A DNA stretch of 64,000 nucleotides from Sphingomonas sp. Leaf33. GTDB lineage: Bacteria; Pseudomonadota; Alphaproteobacteria; Sphingomonadales; Sphingomonadaceae. The DNA lies in assembly GCF_001421785.1 (NCBI RefSeq), contig NZ_LMLB01000001.1, positions 269,137 through 333,136 of the forward strand. The letters run 5' to 3'. The notes under the pieces were generated by a model. It made no database searches, was not told where the DNA came from, and saw nothing but the letters and a program-made list of their open reading frames with translations. The translations under genes and the position numbers were made by a program. How positions within the stretch are numbered: position 1 is the first letter of the stretch; the number at the start of each line of letters is the position of its first letter. Shown piece after piece: positions 24,914 to 32,150 of this stretch.

Positions 24914-25663
24914 TCAGCCAGGAATCCGCATGAGCGAGGCGGAGCTCTCGTCCATCGACTTGGCTTCCTTCAGCAGGTTGGCCTGCACTTCGTAGCTGCG
25001 CTGGTTCTCGATCATGTCGACCAGCGCCTGGGTCAGGTTGACGTTCGATCCTTCGAGTGCGCCGGTCAGGACCTTGGCATCCATGTCGTCGGGTAGCACG
25101 CCGCCGCCCTTCACGCGCAGCAGGTTGTCGAGGCCCTTGACCGTCTGCGATCCGTCCGGATTGCCGAAGCGGATGCGGTCGACCGCCTGCGACGGCGTGC
25201 CCGGGGGCGATCCGACGGGTACGATCGACAGCGTGCCGTCCTCGCCGATCATCACGTCTTGCGCGGGTGGGACGGTGATGGGGCCCCCCGACCCCATCAC
25301 CGGATGCCCGTCGCCCGTCTGCAGGACACCGGATTCGGTGATCTGCAGGTCGCCGCGGCGGGTATAGGCTTCCGTGCCGTCGGGGGACTGGACGACCATC
25401 CACGACGTGCCGGGGATGGCGATGTCCAGGTTTCGGCCGGTGGACTGGATGGTGCCCGCACGCCGATCGGCGTCGAGCACTTCCTCCGACACCGGCGCCC
25501 GTGATTCCAGGCCCGCGCCGCCCTTCAGCATCAGCTGCTGGAAAGCGACACGATCGGACTTGAACCCTGTCGTCGACGCGTTCGCGATGTTGTTCGCGAT
25601 CGCCGCCTGCGCGGACATCTGTCCCTTAAGCCCGGTGAGGGCGGTGTAGACCAACCGGTCCAT
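24914..25663 (-). CDS. flgF: Flagellar proximal rod protein FlgF
   Basis: 249 residues, paralogous to FlgG. N-terminal motif AIANNIANASTTGFKSDRVA, middle segment LDIAIPGTSWMVVQSPDG, C-terminal LVDMIENQRSYEVQANLL. It forms part of the proximal rod. It lies 30 bp from flgG and 30 bp from flgE. Confidence 0.95.
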   Translation of the reverse strand: MDRLVYTALTGLKGQMSAQAAIANNIANASTTGFKSDRVAFQQLMLKGGAGLESRAPVSEEVLDADRRAGTIQSTGRNLDIAIPGTSWMVVQSPDGTEAYTRRGDLQITESGVLQTGDGHPVMGSGGPITVPPAQDVMIGEDGTLSIVPVGSPPGTPSQAVDRIRFGNPDGSQTVKGLDNLLRVKGGGVLPDDMDAKVLTGALEGSNVNLTQALVDMIENQRSYEVQANLLKEAKSMDESSASLMRIPG

Positions 25664-25693
25664 CGGCTACGTCCTCTCGCTATCCGTTCAGGA

Positions 25694-27025
25694 TCAGCTG
25701 CGCATGTTGAAAATGGTCTGCGAAATCTGGCTCGACGTCTCCAGGCTCTTGGCGTTCGCCTGGAAGTTGCGCTGCGCCGCGATCAGGCTGACCAGTTCCT
25801 CGGTGATATCGACGTTCGAGCGTTCGATGGCACCGGTGCTGAGGTTGCCGAAGCCGTTCGCGCCGGCCTCGCCAAGGCGCGCCTCGCCCGATACGCCGGT
25901 CGCCGACCAGTAGCTCTTGCCCATCTGGCGCAGGCCCGATGGATTGGAGAAGTTGGCGAGCGCCACCTTGCCCAGCGCCTGGGTGTCGCCGTTGGAGAAG
26001 CTGGCGCTGACGACGCCGTATTCGCTGATCGTCACGCTTTCGATCTGGCCGATCGCACGGCCGTCCTGGATTTCGGACGTCTTGACGAACGGAGAGCTGA
26101 GCTGCGTCGTCAGGTTGCCGAAATCGAGCGTCAGAGTCTGCGACGTCGTCGAGCTGGTCGGGGTGAAGCCGTCGAACGCGACCTTGGTGGCCGGCGTGCC
26201 GGTTGCGCCGTTGGCATCCACCACGCCGGTCAGCTTGCCCTTGTCGTCGTAGGTCATGGTCATCGGACCCTTGACGCCACCCGACGACAGCTGGTCGCTG
26301 CCGACGAAGGTGTAGACCTTCCAGCTGCTGGTGGTGCCGGCACCGGTCGATGCGGTGTCGCGGACGTAATAGTTGGTCATCGTCTGCGAATTGCCGAGCG
26401 CATCGTAGATCGTGGTCTGCGACGAGTTGTTGTAGGTCGCCGGGTTGAAACGGTCGAAGGCATAGGCCTTGCCGCCGTTGGTGAAGATCGTGCTGTCCTT
26501 CGGGATCGACGCATTGGCCGACAGATTGACCGACAGTTCGACCGACGTCGTCGCCGAAGGCACACCGCTGGTCGCCGGCAGGCGCAGGCTGACCATCGAA
26601 TCGAGTCCGGTCGCGACGACCGTGCCCGACCCGTCGACCGGATACACCTGCAGCTTGCCGCCGTTGGCGTCGGTCACGAAGCGGTCGTTGTCGACGAAGA
26701 ACGCGCCGTTGCGGGTGAACGAGACCTTCGCCGAATTGAGATCCGGCTTGACCGCAAAGAACCCTTCGCCCGAGATCAGCATGTCGAGCGAGTTGGTCGA
26801 CTGCTGCGAGCCGCCCTGGCTGAACTGCTGGCGCACCGCCTTCACGACGGTACCCGACCCGATCATCTGCGTCGGCGACACCGACACGTTCGATGCCATG
26901 ACGTCGGCGAATTCGACGCGGCTCTTCTTGAAGCCGTTGGTCGAGACGTTGGCGAGGTTGTGCGAGATCGTCGCCATTTCGGTCTGCGATGCCTGAAGGC
27001 CCGAAAGCGAAGTGTAGAAGGTCAT
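25694..27025 (-). CDS. flgE: Flagellar hook protein FlgE
   Basis: 443 residues. N-terminal hook/rod motif ATISHNLANVSTNGFKKSRV, LDMLISGEGFFAVKPD, a variable surface domain, and the C-terminal LVSLIAAQRNFQANAKSLE. Subunit of the universal joint linking rod to filament. Its own cap protein FlgD is encoded upstream with a 56-bp gap. Confidence 0.97.
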   Translation of the reverse strand: MTFYTSLSGLQASQTEMATISHNLANVSTNGFKKSRVEFADVMASNVSVSPTQMIGSGTVVKAVRQQFSQGGSQQSTNSLDMLISGEGFFAVKPDLNSAKVSFTRNGAFFVDNDRFVTDANGGKLQVYPVDGSGTVVATGLDSMVSLRLPATSGVPSATTSVELSVNLSANASIPKDSTIFTNGGKAYAFDRFNPATYNNSSQTTIYDALGNSQTMTNYYVRDTASTGAGTTSSWKVYTFVGSDQLSSGGVKGPMTMTYDDKGKLTGVVDANGATGTPATKVAFDGFTPTSSTTSQTLTLDFGNLTTQLSSPFVKTSEIQDGRAIGQIESVTISEYGVVSASFSNGDTQALGKVALANFSNPSGLRQMGKSYWSATGVSGEARLGEAGANGFGNLSTGAIERSNVDITEELVSLIAAQRNFQANAKSLETSSQISQTIFNMRS

Positions 27026-27081
27026 GGCGGTTCAGCTCCTGGTCGGAAATTGGGTTGGGATGAGAGGCGGTTGAAAGAAGA

Positions 27082-27786
27082 TCAGGCGACCGCGCGGATG
27101 GCGGAGGCCTTGACGTCGCCGATGCCCGGCAGCGTCAGCACAGGCTCGGACCCGTTGGGCAGCGTAGCCGAGGTGACCGGCGCCCAGACGAGCGTGCGGC
27201 TGGTGACCGACGTCGCACCGTCGCGGGCGATGGCGCTCAGCGTATAGGGCCCTTCGGTCGCGGTGCCGTCTTCCAGCTTGCCGTCCCAGTCGAAGGTGGC
27301 CGAGCCGGCGGGCTTCGCGCCCATGTCGAACGAGCGGACGGGCGCGCCGTTCTTGTCCATGATGGTCACGGTGACGTTGGTCGCAGCGGCGTCGAGTTCG
27401 ACCGCGCCAGCGATGCCGCCCGATGCACGCGGATAGGCGGTCTTGCCTTCGGTCAGCACGGTCTTGCCGACGTAGGACATCGCCTCCGACGCGGTGCTGG
27501 CGCTCAGCTTCGTCGCGATCGACTTCAGCGTCGATCCCATGTCCGAAATACCGGCCAGCGACGAGAATTGCGCCATCTGGGCGACCATCTGCGAATTGTC
27601 GACCGGCTCGAACGGGTCCTGGTTCTTCATCTGCGCGGTCAGCAGCGCGATGAAGTCGCCCGGGCCCATCTCGTTCAGCGTCTTGCTGGTCGAAGTCTTC
27701 GCAGCGGTCGCGGCCTTGGCGGCGGCGGCGGTGCTGATGCCCGCCTTGCCCAGCGCGCTTTCGAAGGCGGAAGTGGTGGTGGCCAT
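27082..27786 (-). CDS. flgD: Flagellar hook assembly scaffold FlgD
   Basis: 234 residues. The N-terminal conserved core FIALLTAQMKNQDPFEPVDN and SQMVAQMAQFSSLAGISDMG identify FlgD, followed by an Ig-like (FLG_D) domain near 130-210 with FDWDGKLEDGTATEGPYTLS. It caps the growing hook and is then discarded. Directly follows flgC by 4 bp. Confidence 0.95.
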   Translation of the reverse strand: MATTTSAFESALGKAGISTAAAAKAATAAKTSTSKTLNEMGPGDFIALLTAQMKNQDPFEPVDNSQMVAQMAQFSSLAGISDMGSTLKSIATKLSASTASEAMSYVGKTVLTEGKTAYPRASGGIAGAVELDAAATNVTVTIMDKNGAPVRSFDMGAKPAGSATFDWDGKLEDGTATEGPYTLSAIARDGATSVTSRTLVWAPVTSATLPNGSEPVLTLPGIGDVKASAIRAVA

Positions 27787-27790
27787 GGTA

Positions 27791-28201
27791 TCAGCGTCCC
27801 AGCTTGATGGTATCGAGGATCAGCGTCTTGGCGGTCTGCATGACCTCGACGTTGTTCTGGTAGTTTCGCGCGCTCTCGAGCATGTCGACCAGCTCGCGGC
27901 TTTCATCGACCGCGTTCTCGAAGACGTTGCCGTCCTTGTCGGCCAGCGGATTGCCGGGATCGAAGCGCTTGGTCGGTTCTTCGCCCGCGGTGACGATCTT
28001 CTCGACGTTGACCGTCGACATCTGCGATGCCTGGTCGAACTGGGTGCGGAACACCGGCTTGATCGAACGATAGGCGGCCTGAGCGGTCGTCGCGACGCCG
28101 CCGGCGTTCGCCAGGTTCGACGCGGTCGTGTTCATCCGCACCAGCTGCGCGGACATCGCGCGACCGGCGACCTGGAAGATGTTCATCGGGGAATCGGCCA
28201 T
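27791..28201 (-). CDS. flgC: Flagellar proximal rod protein FlgC
   Basis: 136 residues. The N-terminal helix (VRMNTTASNLANAGGVATTA) and the C-terminal ELVDMLESARNYQNNVEVMQ are typical of FlgC. Follows flgB by 3 bp. Confidence 0.95.
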   Translation of the reverse strand: MADSPMNIFQVAGRAMSAQLVRMNTTASNLANAGGVATTAQAAYRSIKPVFRTQFDQASQMSTVNVEKIVTAGEEPTKRFDPGNPLADKDGNVFENAVDESRELVDMLESARNYQNNVEVMQTAKTLILDTIKLGR

Positions 28202-28204
28202 GGC

Positions 28205-28552
28205 TTATTCGCCCTTCAGCGCGCGGGTGATGGTGCCGATGCGACCGTTCAGGAACGATAGCGTCGTCTGGTAGGCGACGGCATTCTCGGCAAAGGCGGT
28301 CTGCTCGGTCGCCAGCTCGACGGTATTGCCGTCCAGGCTCATCTGCGTCGGCAGGCGGTATTTGGTGTTTGCGGTGACGCTCGCGTCCAGCACACCGCTC
28401 TCGGCGCCCTTCAGCGCCGCGGAGAAGTCGATGTCCTTGGCCTTGTAGCCGGGGGTGGACGCGTTCGCGATGTTCGACGCAAGCAACGCCATGCGCTGCG
28501 ACCGCACCGCAAGGGCTGTCCCGTGTACCCCGAAAAGATCGTTCTCAGCCAT
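28205..28552 (-). CDS. flgB: Flagellar proximal rod protein FlgB
   Basis: 115 residues. Recognised from MALLASNIANASTPGYKAKD and ENAVAYQTTLSFLNGRIGTI. First gene of the leftward flgBCDEFGHIJKL-motAB run. The ATG at 28552 is used; a sigma-54 promoter match lies 38-54 bp upstream. The longer in-frame extension runs through that promoter and is rejected. Confidence 0.95.
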   Translation of the reverse strand: MAENDLFGVHGTALAVRSQRMALLASNIANASTPGYKAKDIDFSAALKGAESGVLDASVTANTKYRLPTQMSLDGNTVELATEQTAFAENAVAYQTTLSFLNGRIGTITRALKGE

Positions 28553-28589
28553 GATGGCGTGGTCCCGCGTTGATGACGTGAGACGGCCC

Positions 28590-28606
28590 TGCAACCACCG
28601 TGCCAA
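28590..28606 (-). promoter_or_regulatory. Sigma-54 (-24/-12) promoter for flgB operon
   Basis: The minus strand reads TTGGCACG, four bases, then TTGCA. GG and GC are separated by exactly 10 bp, as sigma-54 requires. The predicted start point is near 28579, giving a ~27-nt leader before the flgB ATG at 28552. Confidence 0.88.
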
Positions 28607-28738
28607 TTGCCCGATTTTGCCTGCGGGACGGTCACCGGCAGGGCAGGGCGGCAAAGGGTTGCCGGTTGCCGGTTGAGGATTGCCGGGTGCATGGGTTCCG
28701 ATCGGCACTCGATCTCGATCCATCATGGTAAACCAAAA

Positions 28739-28754
28739 CGGCACGTCCCTTGCA
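28739..28754 (+). promoter_or_regulatory. Sigma-54 (-24/-12) promoter for the second motA operon
   Basis: Plus strand CGGCACG, four bases, TTGCA, with GG and GC 10 bp apart (28740-28741 and 28752-28753). The expected start point is about 28765, only ~3 nt before the ATG at 28768, so the transcript could be nearly leaderless. It diverges from the flgB promoter 130 bp away. Confidence 0.85.
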
Positions 28755-28767
28755 CAGCATCCGCGCG

Positions 28768-29427
28768 ATGTCCGTTACCGCCAGCCTTGTCCTCTTCCTC
28801 GATCCGCTCGCCTTCGCCATCGTCGGCGGGGGGACGGTCGTTGCCACCGTCCTGCGCACGCCTGCGCGCGATCTTACGCGGTCGATCGTCGCGCTGAAGG
28901 CGATCGGGCGGACGCCGTTCGATGCCGGCGCCCTGGTTACGCAGGTCGAGGCGCTGAGCCGGATCACCGCGCGCCACGGCGTGATGCAGCTCGACCGATC
29001 GGTCATCACCGATCCCGATGTCGCCGCCGCAATGGGGGCCATCGTCGACGGCGCCGACGGCGAGGTCGTCCGCGCCGTGATCGAGGATCGCCGCACCGCG
29101 CGGTTCGAACGCCAGCGTGCGGCGGCCGAGACATGGGCGGCGGCGGCCGAATTCGCGCCCGCGATGGGCATGGTCGGCACGCTGATCGGCCTCGTCCGCC
29201 TCTTCACCAGCATGACCGACCCGTCGGCGATCGGCGGCGCGATGGCGATCGCCGTGCTGGCGACATTGTACGGCGCGCTGCTCGGCAACCTCGTCTGCCT
29301 GCCCGTCGCGGCGCGACTGAAGCGGCTGGCGCGCGCCGAATGCGTGGAGCGCGGGCGCCTGGCCGATCCGCTCGCGCGGCTGGCGACACGCGAAGCGCCA
29401 CAACTGCGCGCGGTGGCGGTCGCATGA
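28768..29427 (+). CDS. MotA/TolQ/ExbB-family proton channel protein (second stator pair)
   Basis: 219 residues. Three membrane segments are visible: LFLDPLAFAIVGGGTVVATV, AAEFAPAMGMVGTLIGLVRL and AMAIAVLATLYGALLGNLVC. This is the MotA/ExbB channel fold. It is shorter than the true MotA at 18576 and its cytoplasmic FliG-contact loop is reduced. ATG 28768 is preferred over TTG 28750, because the sigma-54 start point lies after the TTG. The stop overlaps the next gene (ATGA). Confidence 0.82.
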   Translation: MSVTASLVLFLDPLAFAIVGGGTVVATVLRTPARDLTRSIVALKAIGRTPFDAGALVTQVEALSRITARHGVMQLDRSVITDPDVAAAMGAIVDGADGEVVRAVIEDRRTARFERQRAAAETWAAAAEFAPAMGMVGTLIGLVRLFTSMTDPSAIGGAMAIAVLATLYGALLGNLVCLPVAARLKRLARAECVERGRLADPLARLATREAPQLRAVAVA

Positions 29428-29921
29428 CGATCGACCAGTTGATGGAGGACGAATCGCGCCGGCCGATCTGGCTGGTGACGCTGGCCGACGTCATGATGCT
29501 GCTTGTTGGCTTCTTCGTCTTTCTCCAGGCCAATCCGAAGGTCGATGCGGCCACGCTCGGCAACGCCTTGCGCGAAGGGTTCGGCCTTGCCGCCGAAGCG
29601 CCGATCGCGCTCGAGGCGAATGTCGTTCAGGGCTTTGCAACCGGCTCTGCCGCGCTGCCGCCGTACGATGTCGCCGGCTGGGTCCGCGCGGTCACCAACG
29701 ATCCGCGCACGACGATCCGCGTCACCGGCGGCACCGATGCCACGCCGGCCGATGTCGATCCCGCGACCGGCTCCGCTGCGATCCTCGCTGCCGACCGCGC
29801 GCGGGCCGTCGCCGCGGCGATCGCGCGCGACGTGCCGCCCGGCCGCATCGCGATCGATACCCGTCCCGGCGCGGGTCGCGCCGTCCAGCTTACACTCTCC
29901 TATGATGGGGAAACCCGATGA
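29424..29921 (+). CDS. MotB-like stator partner (second stator pair)
   Basis: 165 residues: one membrane helix with the MotB-type Asp (TLADVMMLLVGFFVFLQA), then a compact C-terminal domain with an OmpA/MotB-like core (TIRVTGGTDATP and ADRARAVAAAI). It lacks the long linker of the main MotB, and the peptidoglycan-binding motif is weak. Coupled by 4-bp overlaps to the MotA-like gene and to flgA, so it belongs to the flagellar regulon. Confidence 0.8.
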   Translation: MTIDQLMEDESRRPIWLVTLADVMMLLVGFFVFLQANPKVDAATLGNALREGFGLAAEAPIALEANVVQGFATGSAALPPYDVAGWVRAVTNDPRTTIRVTGGTDATPADVDPATGSAAILAADRARAVAAAIARDVPPGRIAIDTRPGAGRAVQLTLSYDGETR

Positions 29922-30454
29922 TCCGTCCGCTGCTCACTCTCGCTGCCCTCACCGCGCCGCTGCCGCTGGTCGCGCAGGCGATCCGGTTTCAGGACACGAC
30001 CGCTATCGACGTCGCCGTCACCGCCTTTACGGGCCATGCGATCGGGGAGGAGGGCGGCGCGCGCACCGCGGTCGATGCGCGGCTGAAGCTGGCGCAATGC
30101 CCGCTGCCGCAGCTCGACTGGCGCGGCACGTTCCAGGACGCGGTCGTCGTCACCTGCGATGCCCCGCGCTGGCGTATCTACGTGCCGATCAAGCTGCCGC
30201 CGCAGGTCGCGCGTCCGCAGGTCGCCGCGGCGACACCGGCCGCCGTCATGCCGGTGGTGAAGCCCGAGATCGTCATCAAGCGCGGCGACCCGATCACCGT
30301 CGAGGCCGGCGGCGCGGGCTTCTCGATATCGCGCGAAGGTACCGCGATGGGCGATGCGCCGGCCGGTGGGCGACTGCTGGTGAAGATCGATCCGGCAAAG
30401 CCGCCGATCCAGGCGGTCGCGCTGGCCACAGGGCGTGCCACGCTGCCCAATTGA
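29918..30454 (+). CDS. flgA: Flagella basal body P-ring formation protein FlgA
   Basis: 178 residues with a signal peptide; periplasmic chaperone for FlgI. The C-terminal SAF-type domain is recognisable: VIKRGDPITVEAGGAGFSIS, GTAMGDAPAGGRLLVK and AVALATGRATLP. The N-terminal part has two cysteines (AQCPLP and VTCDAP). Coupled to the upstream MotB-like gene by an ATGA overlap. Confidence 0.9.
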   Translation: MIRPLLTLAALTAPLPLVAQAIRFQDTTAIDVAVTAFTGHAIGEEGGARTAVDARLKLAQCPLPQLDWRGTFQDAVVVTCDAPRWRIYVPIKLPPQVARPQVAAATPAAVMPVVKPEIVIKRGDPITVEAGGAGFSISREGTAMGDAPAGGRLLVKIDPAKPPIQAVALATGRATLPN

Positions 30455-30577
30455 GCGGGTCGATCGCCCGGCTTTCGTGATGAAGCCGTCGTTCACCCTC
30501 ATTCTCGCAAAAATTGCTAAAACATTTCCGCCAGAGGTCGTTGTTGGGTGTGACGAAGCCATTCGAGGACGGGAACC

Positions 30578-30874
30578 ATGGTGGATCCGATCGGTATAAA
30601 AGCGGCGACGAGCATCGATCGCAAGCCGGCGCCGGTCGCGCCGACTGCGGCGGTGACGGTATCGCAACCGGCAGTGGACGCCACGGTGACCCGCGCACCA
30701 TCGACGCTGCAGGCGCTGTCGCAGCCCGCCGCCGCTTCGGCGCCGGTCGATGCCGAGCGCGTCTCCAAGATCAAGAAGGCGATCGAGGACGGCAAGTTTC
30801 CGCTGCTGCCCGCGACCATCGCCGACCGCCTGCTCGCCCTCAAGCTCGAATGGAATCCCAATGAAGCGGCGTGA
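30578..30874 (+). CDS. flgM: Anti-sigma-28 factor FlgM
   Basis: 98 residues with a disordered Ala/Pro/Thr N-terminal half and the FlgM C-terminal helix region (VDAERVSKIKKAIEDGKFPL, then ATIADRLLAL). It holds FliA (34258) inactive until the hook is complete. Ribosome site GAGGA precedes the ATG. The 123-bp gap upstream is AT-richer than its surroundings and may hold a promoter, but no clear -24/-12 or sigma-28 match was found. Confidence 0.92.
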   Translation: MVDPIGIKAATSIDRKPAPVAPTAAVTVSQPAVDATVTRAPSTLQALSQPAAASAPVDAERVSKIKKAIEDGKFPLLPATIADRLLALKLEWNPNEAA

Positions 30875-31175
30875 TGCCCTGGTCGGCGTGATCGAAGCGC
30901 TGCACTGCGAGATCGATGCGCTGAAGACGAACGACATCGCCGGGCTCGAGGCGGCCACCGCGCGCAAGCTGCGCTGCATCGAGGATGCCGCGGCCTGCGA
31001 TCACGAGCCCGCAACGCCTGAGATCGGCGAGCTGGCACGCGAGGCGCATCGGCTGAACGAGACCTGCCGCATCTACGTCAACCTGATGGCGGCAAACGTC
31101 CGCCGTCGCCTGCAGGTTCTTGCCGGGTCGCCGAGCTCCGCCTACCGCCCGACCGGCGCCGCCGCCTACGCCTAA
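30861..31175 (+). CDS. flgN: FlgN-like flagellar export chaperone
   Basis: 104 residues, mostly helical (DALVGVIEALHCEIDALKTN ... NETCRIYVNLMAANVRRRLQ). The size, helical pattern and position after flgM are those of FlgN, the chaperone for FlgK and FlgL. The ATG at 30861 overlaps the end of flgM by 14 bp. Sequence match is modest, so the call rests partly on context. Confidence 0.72.
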   Translation: MKRRDALVGVIEALHCEIDALKTNDIAGLEAATARKLRCIEDAAACDHEPATPEIGELAREAHRLNETCRIYVNLMAANVRRRLQVLAGSPSSAYRPTGAAAYA

Positions 31176-31182
31176 GCCGTCG

Positions 31183-31198
31183 TCCCGCCTGCGCGGGG
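31183..31198. repeat. Short dispersed hairpin (CCCGCG-type)
   Basis: The reverse complement of 31184-31197 is CCCGCGCAGGCGGG, identical to 23352-23365. It falls between flgN and the sigma-54 promoter at 31215. Confidence 0.6.
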
Positions 31199-31214
31199 CA
31201 GGGTGTCCGTAATT

Positions 31215-31230
31215 GGCACGCCTCTTGCTG
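31215..31230 (+). promoter_or_regulatory. Sigma-54 (-24/-12) promoter for the transglycosylase-flhA-fliA operon
   Basis: TTGGCACG, four bases, TTGCT: a full match to the sigma-54 consensus with GG and GC 10 bp apart (31216-31217, 31228-31229). The predicted start point is near 31241, giving a ~28-nt leader before the ATG at 31269. Confidence 0.9.
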
Positions 31231-31268
31231 AAACGATCCTCAACAGGGGTTTCAGGCAAGATTTTCGA

Positions 31269-32150
31269 ATGACCATTCCGAACCTGACAAAGGTCGCCGT
31301 GGGGCGTGTCGGAGGCGTACAGAACGCCATCCAGCTCGCGTCCACGCGCACGGGGATCGATTTCAACTATCTGCTGGGGCAGGCGCAGGTCGAAAGCGGC
31401 CTGAACGCCTCTGCCCGCGCCGGTACGTCGTCGGCGACCGGCCTCTATCAGTTCATCGAACAGAGCTGGCTGGGCGTGGTCAAGAACCACGGCGCCGACC
31501 ACGGCATGGGCTGGGCCGCCGACAGCATCACGCGCACGGCATCGGGCAAGTACACCGTGAGCGATCCGTCGGTCCGCCGCCAGATCCTGAGCCTGCGCAA
31601 CGACCCCACCGCAGCCTCGCTGATGGCGGCCGAACATGCCTCCGACAACAAGGACCAGCTGGGCGCCGCGCTCAATCGCGACGTGACCGGCACCGACCTG
31701 TACATGGCGCATTTCCTGGGCATCGGCGGCGCGAAGAAATTCCTGTCGGCGATGGACGGCAATCCCGCCCAGAGTGCGGCCGCGCTGTTTCCGGCCGCCG
31801 CGCGCAGCAATCGCAACGTCTTCTATGCCGCCGACGGCAGCCCGCGGTCGCTGGGCGACGTCTACAACCGCTTCGCCGCCAAGCTCGACAAGGGCGCGGC
31901 GGCATCGGGCGCGACCGGCCTCGCCAGCGGGACGATCGACGCGCTGAAGCTCGATCCGGACATGCAGGTCGTGCTGGGCAGCGAAGCCCAGGGCGGCGAC
32001 CGCGCCTGGCTTGCCTCCACGCTGGAGCGTTTCGGCGTCGCCGGCCGTGCGAGCGGCGCGTCGGAGGCGGCGGCGACATTGCTCCGCCCCAATCCTGACA
32101 ATGCGCGCCTCGCCTATCTCATGCTGGCGCGTCTCGGAGGTAACGTCTGA
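31269..32150 (+). CDS. Flagellum-associated lytic transglycosylase (SLT domain)
   Basis: 293 residues. The SLT fold is shown by LLGQAQVESGLNASARAGTS (catalytic Glu in QVESGL) and SATGLYQFIEQSWL, with a later LYMAHFLGIGGAKKFL segment (the AxxNxG-type part). No obvious signal peptide, so it may be exported through the flagellar apparatus or another route. Function inferred: local peptidoglycan cutting for rod passage, complementing the rod-binding-only FlgJ. ATG 31269 is chosen because the longer frame contains the promoter. Confidence 0.85.
   Translation: MTIPNLTKVAVGRVGGVQNAIQLASTRTGIDFNYLLGQAQVESGLNASARAGTSSATGLYQFIEQSWLGVVKNHGADHGMGWAADSITRTASGKYTVSDPSVRRQILSLRNDPTAASLMAAEHASDNKDQLGAALNRDVTGTDLYMAHFLGIGGAKKFLSAMDGNPAQSAAALFPAAARSNRNVFYAADGSPRSLGDVYNRFAAKLDKGAAASGATGLASGTIDALKLDPDMQVVLGSEAQGGDRAWLASTLERFGVAGRASGASEAAATLLRPNPDNARLAYLMLARLGGNV

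Noticed and set aside
28640..28690. Direct repeats GCCGGTTGCCGGTTG near the flgB promoter
   Set aside because: Short low-complexity repetition; no matching structure found elsewhere in the window to support a defined element.
28680..29423. Upstream 5' extension of the MotB-like gene
   Set aside because: The frame overlaps the MotA-like gene; MotB homology starts only at 29424.
30455..30577. A sigma-54 or sigma-28 promoter before flgM
   Set aside because: TTGCT and TAAA occur but the paired element at correct distance is missing.
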